Below are positions 8,121 through 12,153 of a DNA stretch of 12,153 bases, in pieces. Numbering within the stretch: position 1 is the first letter of the stretch; the number at the start of each line of letters is the position of its first letter. The translations under genes were made by a program, and so were the position numbers. Below the pieces are notes generated by a model. It ran no database searches, had not been told where the DNA came from, and saw nothing but the letters and a program-made list of their open reading frames with translations. Source of the DNA: an uncultured Bacteroidales bacterium. GTDB taxonomy: Bacteria; Bacteroidota; Bacteroidia; Bacteroidales; Muribaculaceae. The DNA lies in the NCBI GenBank assembly GCA_900549375.1, contig URNY01000083.1, positions 1 through 12,153 on the forward strand, read 5' to 3'.

Positions 8121-8147
8121 TGTTTAAATTCGTAATAAATTTAAACA
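8121..8147. promoter_or_regulatory. Perfect 10-bp inverted repeat upstream of the alcohol dehydrogenase gene
   Basis: TGTTTAAATT (8121-8130) and AATTTAAACA (8138-8147) are exact reverse complements separated by 7 nt. The element lies 61-87 nt upstream of the dehydrogenase ATG and just downstream of a candidate -7 element (8163-8156). That is where a repressor operator would block transcription. There is no U-run, so it is not a terminator. Geometry differs from the Rex consensus (7-bp arms, 4-nt spacer). The regulator is unknown. Confidence 0.5.
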
Positions 8148-8155
8148 GTTTCTAA

Positions 8156-8163
8156 CAAATATA
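8156..8163 (-). promoter_or_regulatory. Candidate -7 element for the alcohol dehydrogenase gene
   Basis: TATATTTG on the minus strand fits TAnnTTTG. No TTTG sits at the -33 position, which would fall inside the adjoining terminator loop. If real, transcription begins near 8150 and the inverted repeat lies within the first 30 transcribed bases. Confidence 0.35.
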
Positions 8164-8167
8164 ACAA

Positions 8168-8197
8168 AAAGAGGGCACCTAATATGATACCCTCTTT
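8168..8197 (-). terminator. Terminator of the greA-HIT operon
   Basis: AAAGAGGG (8168-8175) pairs with CCCTCTTT (8190-8197) around a 14-nt loop. On the minus strand the stem runs into a T5 stretch. It lies 48 nt beyond the HIT gene's stop codon (8247-8245). On the plus strand the stem is followed by AAATTTTTT, but no plus-strand gene reads into it. Confidence 0.7.
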
Positions 8198-8244
8198 AAA
8201 TTTTTTGAAATTTTCCGTGTTTAAGACCTCGTCGATATGTCGGT

Positions 8245-8643
8245 TCATTCAGCCTCGAAAGCGGCCGAGACATCGGCTGCTATCTTTTTCATTCTTTCGG
8301 GATCGGGGTCGGAAATCTTATGTTTGAAATCCATGTCGCCCTCATTCTGCAACGGCACGAGGTGGATATGGGCATGGGGCACCTCCAGACCGAGCACCGT
8401 TACGCCTACCTTGCGGCAGGGAATGGCCTTGCGGATTGCCTTTGCCACTTTCTTGGCGAAGATGGCCATGGCGGCGAGTTCCTCGTCGTCGATATCGAAG
8501 ATATAATCGGTCTCGCGCTTGGGCACAACCAGAGTATGGCCCCAGTTCACGGGATTGATGTCGAGGAATGCGAAGAAGCGGTCGTCTTCCGCAATCTTAT
8601 AGCAGGGGATTTCTCCGGCTATTATTCTTGAAAAAATCGTCAT
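8245..8643 (-). CDS. HIT (histidine triad) family protein
   Basis: A 132-residue member of the Hint branch of the HIT superfamily. These are small cytoplasmic nucleotide hydrolases/transferases acting on nucleoside phosphoramidates and related adenylates. The triad HAHIHLVP spans residues 90-97, with His90, His92 and His94. The N-terminal TIFSRIIAGEIPCYKIAED and central NPVNWGHTLVVPKRE are typical. Length is normal. The ATG (8643) comes one base after the greA stop (8647-8645), so the two genes form an operon and may be translationally coupled. The physiological substrate is not known for most bacterial members. Confidence 0.95.
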   Translation of the reverse strand: MTIFSRIIAGEIPCYKIAEDDRFFAFLDINPVNWGHTLVVPKRETDYIFDIDDEELAAMAIFAKKVAKAIRKAIPCRKVGVTVLGLEVPHAHIHLVPLQNEGDMDFKHKISDPDPERMKKIAADVSAAFEAE

Positions 8644-8644
8644 A

Positions 8645-9106
8645 TTAGATTTCTATCTTGATGATTTCAAAATCTATGAGTCCGGCGGGAGCCTTGACCT
8701 GCACGTGGTCGCCGACCTTATGGCCGAGCAGGGCCTGGGCGATGGGGGTGTTGGAGGCTATCTTGAATTCACGCAGATTGGCCTCGCTTTCCGTGACGAT
8801 GGTATAACACATCGTCATTCCTTTGTTGTTGCGGATTGTGACTTTGTTCAGAATCTGCACCTCGTCGGTGTTGAGCTTGCTGTCGTCGATTATGCGGGCG
8901 CCGGCAATCAGCTCCTTGAGTTTCGAGATCTTCATCTCGAGCATTCCCTGAGCCTCTTTGGCGGCATCGTATTCAGCATTCTCGGAGAGGTCACCTTTAT
9001 CGCGGGCCTCGGCGATGGCCTGTTTCACGGCGGGGCGTTGCGCCTCGAGGGCTGCCAGCTCCTCCATCTTGCGGTTGTAACCCTCCTGTGTAAGGTAAGT
9101 TGCCAT
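8645..9106 (-). CDS. greA: Transcription elongation factor GreA
   Basis: A 153-residue GreA that stimulates transcript cleavage in backtracked RNA polymerase. It has an N-terminal coiled-coil (about 1-75) with tip sequence DKGDLSENAEY (36-46). Asp39 and Glu42 match the E. coli tip residues Asp41 and Glu44, which coordinate the catalytic Mg2+. The C-terminal FKBP-like domain includes TPIAQALLGHKVGD (120-133) and ends IDFEIIKIEI. The ATG at 9106 (MATYLTQEGY) was chosen because it gives the family's normal length. The frame stays open upstream to about 9295, but that part contains no ATG and reads unlike GreA. The gene is first in an operon with the HIT protein and has a long leader. Confidence 0.96.
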   Translation of the reverse strand: MATYLTQEGYNRKMEELAALEAQRPAVKQAIAEARDKGDLSENAEYDAAKEAQGMLEMKISKLKELIAGARIIDDSKLNTDEVQILNKVTIRNNKGMTMCYTIVTESEANLREFKIASNTPIAQALLGHKVGDHVQVKAPAGLIDFEIIKIEI

Positions 9107-9288
9107 AATATTGAAATGAGTAATAGGTGTGTATGTCTTTGTTTGAAAATGTTTGAAATTCCTTGGATTCGCAATAAAAAAAAGAAGAATCCTTTTTCTC
9201 GATTCGGCACCGCTTACTTGCGCGGCCCGGAAAAAAAAGACCCTTACTGACGGAAATCCGCCGTTATATGTAATCCTATCGGGATTCT
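9107..9288 (-). promoter_or_regulatory. Long non-coding 5' leader of greA
   Basis: Between the predicted start site (about 9288) and the greA ATG lie about 180 nt with no ATG on the minus strand. It starts with a small hairpin AATCC-CGATA-GGATT (9286-9272). It contains a minus-strand T8 run (9238-9231) and a second inverted repeat GGATTC/GAATCC (9192-9187 with 9170-9165) whose loop is U-rich. Nearer the gene, TGTTTGAAA (plus-strand reading) occurs twice exactly 10 bp apart (9140-9148, 9150-9158). I see no canonical terminator in it. Regulation by the leader is inference. Confidence 0.4.
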
Positions 9289-9292
9289 GGTG

Positions 9293-9324
9293 CAAAGTTA
9301 ACCATTTTCGAATGATATAACAAA
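9293..9324 (-). promoter_or_regulatory. Bacteroidetes-type promoter of greA
   Basis: On the minus strand TTTG (9324-9321), a 20-nt spacer, then TAACTTTG (9300-9293). This is a full match to TTTG-N19-21-TAnnTTTG. Transcription is expected to start near 9288. Confidence 0.75.
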
Positions 9325-9372
9325 TAAATTCCCGTTTTTATCAATTTTATTTCATCAGCCATGTTTTTTTAT

Positions 9373-9380
9373 TAACTTTG
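9373..9380 (+). promoter_or_regulatory. Putative -7 promoter element of sufE
   Basis: TAACTTTG matches the TAnnTTTG consensus and lies 34 nt before the sufE ATG. The expected -33 position (about 9350) has only a T-rich stretch and no clear TTTG. It is divergent from the greA promoter, about 50 bp away. Confidence 0.5.
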
Positions 9381-9414
9381 AAGCAGGAATAAAAGCTATT
9401 TCAGCATTTGAGAC

Positions 9415-9846
9415 ATGACGATTAACGAGACACAAGACGAAATAATCGAGGAATTCGAGGGTCTGACCGACTGGATGGACCGCTATGCATATATAATAGA
9501 GCTCGGCAACACGTTGCCGGAATTCCCGGAGGAGTTGAAAACACAGGAAAACCTTATCGAAGGATGCCAGAGCCGGGTATGGATAGCCGCCGAACGAGAG
9601 GAGGGCGGAAAGATTCATTTCCGGGCAGATTCCGACGCTCTGATCGTTAAGGGAATCGTGGCCCTGCTGATGAGGGTGCTTTCCGACCGCACGCCGGATG
9701 AGATCCTGGGCGCGGACCTCTACTTCATAGAGCGCATCGGATTGCGCGAGCATCTCTCTCCTACCCGCAGCAACGGGCTCGTGGCGATGGTGAAGCAGGT
9801 TGAAAACTATGCCCGCGCCTTCAAGCTCCTCGACACCAAAGGATAA
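9415..9846 (+). CDS. sufE: SufE family Fe-S cluster sulfur acceptor
   Basis: A 143-residue SufE-like protein. It takes persulfide sulfur from a SufS-type cysteine desulfurase and passes it to the Suf scaffold for Fe-S cluster assembly in the cytoplasm. The acceptor cysteine is Cys51 in LIEGCQSRVW (47-56), the conserved GCQS loop. The N-terminal IIEEFEGLTDWMDRYAYIIELG and C-terminal LSPTRSNGLVAMV are also typical. Length is normal. No desulfurase or other suf gene is in the window, so sufE stands apart from any suf cluster as far as can be seen. The POT transporter gene follows after 48 nt with no visible promoter or terminator between, suggesting a shared transcript. Confidence 0.94.
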   Translation: MTINETQDEIIEEFEGLTDWMDRYAYIIELGNTLPEFPEELKTQENLIEGCQSRVWIAAEREEGGKIHFRADSDALIVKGIVALLMRVLSDRTPDEILGADLYFIERIGLREHLSPTRSNGLVAMVKQVENYARAFKLLDTKG

Positions 9847-9894
9847 ACGCCGAACAGGCCAAAGCACGAACAAACAAACCTAACATATTCCATT

Positions 9895-11568
9895 ATGCTA
9901 CTTTCAATTTCGCAATTCTGGCAGGAACATTCGGCATTGGCCATCCTGCTGTGCATTCTGGTGCTTGTGATACCTCTGCTGGTATTCTATTGCATCAAGG
10001 CGCACCGTGACCATCCCAAGGGACTGATACCGGCGGCAATCGCCAACATGGGCGAGCGCTTCGGTTATTACATCATGAACGCAGTGCTTCTGCTGTTCCT
10101 CTGTTCCAAATTCGGTATCAGCGACGATGCCGCCGGCTGGATCTATGCCGTGTTCTATTTCCTGATTTACGTCCTCAGTCTTCCGGGCGGCATGATCGCC
10201 GACCGCACGCAGAAGTATAAAGGCACCATCATCAGCGGTCTGCTGGCCATGGCCATAGGTTATGCGCTTCTTTCGATACCGGTGTTCTCCGACGGACCCG
10301 CCGGAGGCGTTTCCTGGGTACTGGTGTTCACCTGCTTCGCTCTCTTTGTGATTGCATTCGGCAACGGTCTGTTCAAAGGAAACCTGCAGGCTATCGTCGG
10401 CCAGCTCTACGATAACTTCGAGACAGAAGCCGCCAAGAAAGGGCCCAAGGAACTCGAGATAGCCAAGAGCCGCCGCGATTCCGGTTTCCAGATCTTCTAT
10501 GTGTTCATCAATATCGGCGGCGTCATCGCTCCCTTCATCGCTCCGCTTCTCCGCGAGTTCTGGCTCAAAGCGCACAACTTAGCTTATAATGCCGACCTCC
10601 CGCGCCTCTGCCATAAACTGCTCAACGATGCGAACAGCATGACGCCCGGCGACCATGCCAACCTTGCGGAACTTGCCGGCAAGGTAGGTTTCGAGGGCGC
10701 CGTCGACAGCGGCTTCTGCTCGCAGTATCTTGAGATCTTCAACACGGGCGTCCACTTCTCCTTCATCGCGTCGGTAGTGGCCATGCTCATCTCGCTGGCA
10801 GTGTTCGCATGGGTGATGAAGCGTCTCCCCAACCCCGTGAAGAAAGCGAAGAGCGACTCCTCAGCCGTATCCAAAGCTGAGGCTCAGCATGACGCCAAGG
10901 AGATCAAACAGCGTATGTTCGCCCTCTACGCCGTGCTTCTCGTGGTTGTATTCTTCTGGTTCTCGTTCCATCAGAACGGTCAGTCGCTTTCTGTATTCGC
11001 CCGCGACTTCGTGAAGACCGACAATGTGGCTCCGGAAATCTGGCAATGCATCAATCCATTCTTCGTGATTGTGCTCACGCCTATCATCATGCTTCTCTTC
11101 GGAGCGCTCGCACGCCGCAACAAAGATATCTCCACTCCCAAGAAGATTGCCTTCGGTATGGGTATCACAGCCATGGCATATATCTTCCTGATGGTGATTG
11201 CAATTGTCTATAATTATCCTTCTGGCGAGGAATTCAAGGGATTGGCCGAAGCTGTCAAAGAATCAATGAAGGCCGGTCCGGCAGTGTTGATACTCACCTA
11301 TTTCTTCCTGACGGTTGCCGAGCTTTTCATTTCCCCGCTCGGACTGTCGTTCGTCTCGAAGATCGCTCCCAAGCATCTTCAGGGAATCTGCCAGGGCCTC
11401 TGGCTATCGTCGACGGCTATCGGCAACCTCTTCATCGCCTTAGGTGTGACAATGCTCAACTCCTTCCCAAATCAGTGGGAATGCTGGGCGGTATTCGCCG
11501 GCCTCTGCCTCCTCTCCATGACCGTGATGTTCTCCATGGTGAAATGGCTTGAAAGAGTAACCAAATAA
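9895..11568 (+). CDS. POT/PTR2 family proton-coupled oligopeptide transporter
   Basis: A 557-residue inner-membrane MFS transporter of the proton-dependent oligopeptide (POT/PTR2) family, expected to import di- and tripeptides with protons. I count about 13-14 hydrophobic segments, including an extra N-terminal one (about 15-34). Family marks: ERFGYY (54-59), GGMIADRTQKYKG (98-110), the PTR2 signature FYVFINIGGVIAPF (201-214), HQNGQSLSVFARD (359-371) and ELFISPLGLSF (476-486). The usual ExxERFxYY proton-coupling motif here reads NMGERFGYY, so its first Glu is Asn51. A loop rich in charged and polar residues (about 311-340) links the two halves. It probably shares a transcript with sufE and is followed by a strong hairpin. 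The transported substrate is inferred from family only. Confidence 0.92.
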   Translation: MLLSISQFWQEHSALAILLCILVLVIPLLVFYCIKAHRDHPKGLIPAAIANMGERFGYYIMNAVLLLFLCSKFGISDDAAGWIYAVFYFLIYVLSLPGGMIADRTQKYKGTIISGLLAMAIGYALLSIPVFSDGPAGGVSWVLVFTCFALFVIAFGNGLFKGNLQAIVGQLYDNFETEAAKKGPKELEIAKSRRDSGFQIFYVFINIGGVIAPFIAPLLREFWLKAHNLAYNADLPRLCHKLLNDANSMTPGDHANLAELAGKVGFEGAVDSGFCSQYLEIFNTGVHFSFIASVVAMLISLAVFAWVMKRLPNPVKKAKSDSSAVSKAEAQHDAKEIKQRMFALYAVLLVVVFFWFSFHQNGQSLSVFARDFVKTDNVAPEIWQCINPFFVIVLTPIIMLLFGALARRNKDISTPKKIAFGMGITAMAYIFLMVIAIVYNYPSGEEFKGLAEAVKESMKAGPAVLILTYFFLTVAELFISPLGLSFVSKIAPKHLQGICQGLWLSSTAIGNLFIALGVTMLNSFPNQWECWAVFAGLCLLSMTVMFSMVKWLERVTK

Positions 11569-11583
11569 ACACAAATCCATATC

Positions 11584-11629
11584 ATATACAAGAGGTTGCG
11601 CCAATTTTTTGGCGCAACCTCTTGTATAT
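11584..11629 (+). terminator. Long perfect hairpin after the POT gene
   Basis: Arms 11584-11604 and 11609-11629 pair perfectly over 21 bp around a TTTT loop, with core GAGGTTGCGCC/GGCGCAACCTC. It begins 16 nt after the transporter's stop codon. No long U-run follows; the T6 lies in the loop and inner stem. It is most simply the operon terminator or an mRNA 3'-end stabiliser, and it is symmetric so could act on both strands. Confidence 0.8.
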
Positions 11630-11848
11630 AGTGCCGGACCATAAGTTAGAATCCGTTGCAAACTTTTAGGTTTTATAGCGTAGAGGTATCAGACTTATGG
11701 CAAAATTTTTAAAGTCACCAGAATCATGAGCGGATAAAAAACAGAAACCCAAGGTTCATCAGAAGATAGGGACACTCGGAAGATTCCATTGTAGCGATAA
11801 ATATAATTTCGTAATTTTACAAATCACAAAACGTTAATACAAAATAAA
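11630..11848. other. AT-rich intergenic stretch with one spaced inverted repeat
   Basis: No gene is evident. Forward ATGs open only very short frames (10 codons at 11697). CCATAAGT (11639-11646) and ACTTATGG (11693-11700) are exact reverse complements 46 nt apart and could close a stem. Base composition drops sharply in GC compared with the rest of the window, which may mean an acquired or decaying segment. Confidence 0.4.
11788..11819 (+). promoter_or_regulatory. Candidate promoter of the small membrane-protein gene
   Basis: ATTG (11788-11791), a 20-nt spacer and TAATTTTA (11812-11819) each differ by one base from the TTTG and TAnnTTTG elements, with correct spacing. The predicted start near 11825 gives a leader of about 24 A-rich bases before the ATG at 11849. 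Confidence 0.4.
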
Positions 11849-11953
11849 ATGATAATAACATACACCAACATAATTTGGGGATTGATCGGTTTATCAGCAA
11901 TCATCTTCATATTGTCAGATTTATTATTCAAGAATAATAAAGTTAAAAAATAG
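11849..11953 (+). CDS. Small membrane protein, first reading frame (34 aa)
   Basis: ATG at 11849, 34 codons, TAG at 11951-11953. The product is a single hydrophobic helix (about residues 8-26) followed by a basic end KNNKVKK. The last two codons are AAA AAA, directly followed by the stop codon. The A-rich sequence before the ATG resembles Bacteroidetes translation starts. I do not recognise the family. Several ATA codons and low GC set it apart from its neighbours. It could be a complete one-helix peptide. The frame continuing at -1 from the A6 run (11950-12111) suggests it may instead be the first third of an 87-residue protein. Confidence 0.45.
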   Translation: MIITYTNIIWGLIGLSAIIFILSDLLFKNNKVKK

Positions 11954-12111
11954 CTCAAATTATATGTTTCCCGACCGTCTTTATCCTTTTGATTTACCAG
12001 TATGAATCAACAACTGACTATAATGTAGGGGGAACTCGCTTGCTTGTCGTTCCTTCTTTAGCGGTTATCGTCGCTCTTTTCCTTCTTGTCCATAAAATCA
12101 AGAATAAATAA
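11950..12111 (+). CDS. Continuation of the small membrane protein in the -1 frame (53 codons)
   Basis: From ATA at 11950 this frame is open for 53 codons to TAA at 12109-12111. It encodes two hydrophobic helices (about IAQIICFPTVFILLI and LLVVPSLAVIVALFLLV) joined by a polar turn YQYESTTDYNVGGTR, with a basic end HKIKNK. There is no ATG in the frame; only an internal TTG could start it, and that would cut the first helix. Joined to the 34 codons before it through a -1 slip on AAAAAA, it gives an 87-residue three-helix protein. The lysine-rich segments then all lie on one side of the membrane, in line with the positive-inside rule. It could be programmed frameshifting, a broken gene, or an assembly indel. 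The family is not recognised. Confidence 0.4.
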   Translation: MAQIICFPTVFILLIYQYESTTDYNVGGTRLLVVPSLAVIVALFLLVHKIKNK

Positions 12112-12153
12112 GCAACCTTATACTTGCGCAATTTGAATAAGTTAATGAATCGG

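Noticed and set aside
7299..8135. A 278-codon plus-strand frame opposite the alcohol dehydrogenase
   Set aside because: The dehydrogenase has all metal ligands and the nucleotide-binding motif on the other strand, and this translation has no domain.
9107..9295. In-frame N-terminal extension of greA starting at a TTG near 9295
   Set aside because: The predicted promoter overlaps the TTG, the extension lacks an ATG, and GreA begins normally at 9106.
9904..10575. A 223-codon minus-strand frame opposite the POT transporter
   Set aside because: It is antisense to transmembrane segments. Hydrophobic codons read in reverse give charged, stop-poor frames.

Overview
The window looks like chromosomal DNA from a member of the Bacteroidales with moderately high GC. 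Three things point there. Putative promoters carry the Bacteroidetes -7 element TAnnTTTG, two of them with a good -33 TTTG 19-20 nt upstream. Starts lack strong Shine-Dalgarno sequences. The gene families (DUF3256, secreted C69 dipeptidase, the acyl-CoA synthetase and the POT transporter) resemble those I know from Bacteroides and Muribaculaceae. Placement within Muribaculaceae is a guess.

Layout, left to right. (1) Minus strand: the N-terminal 116 codons of glutamyl-tRNA synthetase, cut by the window edge, with its own promoter. (2) Minus strand: a DEAD-box RNA helicase with a DbpA-type RNA-binding domain and a lysine-rich tail, overlapping by ATGA a small exported DUF3256 protein. (3) Plus strand, divergent from the helicase: a secreted C69 dipeptidase, ending in a long bidirectional terminator shared with the convergent next unit. 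(4) Minus strand: an iron-containing alcohol dehydrogenase followed by an acyl-CoA synthetase. A perfect 10-bp inverted repeat lies upstream of the dehydrogenase and is a possible operator. (5) Minus strand: greA and a HIT-family protein one base apart, with a good promoter, a non-coding greA leader of about 180 nt and a terminator. (6) Plus strand, divergent from greA: sufE and a POT/PTR2 oligopeptide transporter, closed by an almost ideal 21-bp hairpin. (7) About 0.5 kb of visibly AT-rich DNA at the right end. It holds a small membrane-protein gene whose two halves lie in frames offset by -1, joined at an A6 run followed directly by a stop codon.

Most of the window is housekeeping: tRNA charging, RNA remodelling, transcript cleavage, Fe-S assembly, peptide digestion and uptake, and fatty-acid activation. 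The C69 dipeptidase and the POT transporter could both serve peptide use, but they are separate transcription units and no direct link is shown. The strongest candidate for something undescribed is the possibly frameshifted 87-residue three-helix protein at 11849-12111. The dehydrogenase operator and the greA leader are the next most interesting non-coding signals. I found no CRISPR array, tRNA, rRNA or intact mobile element.
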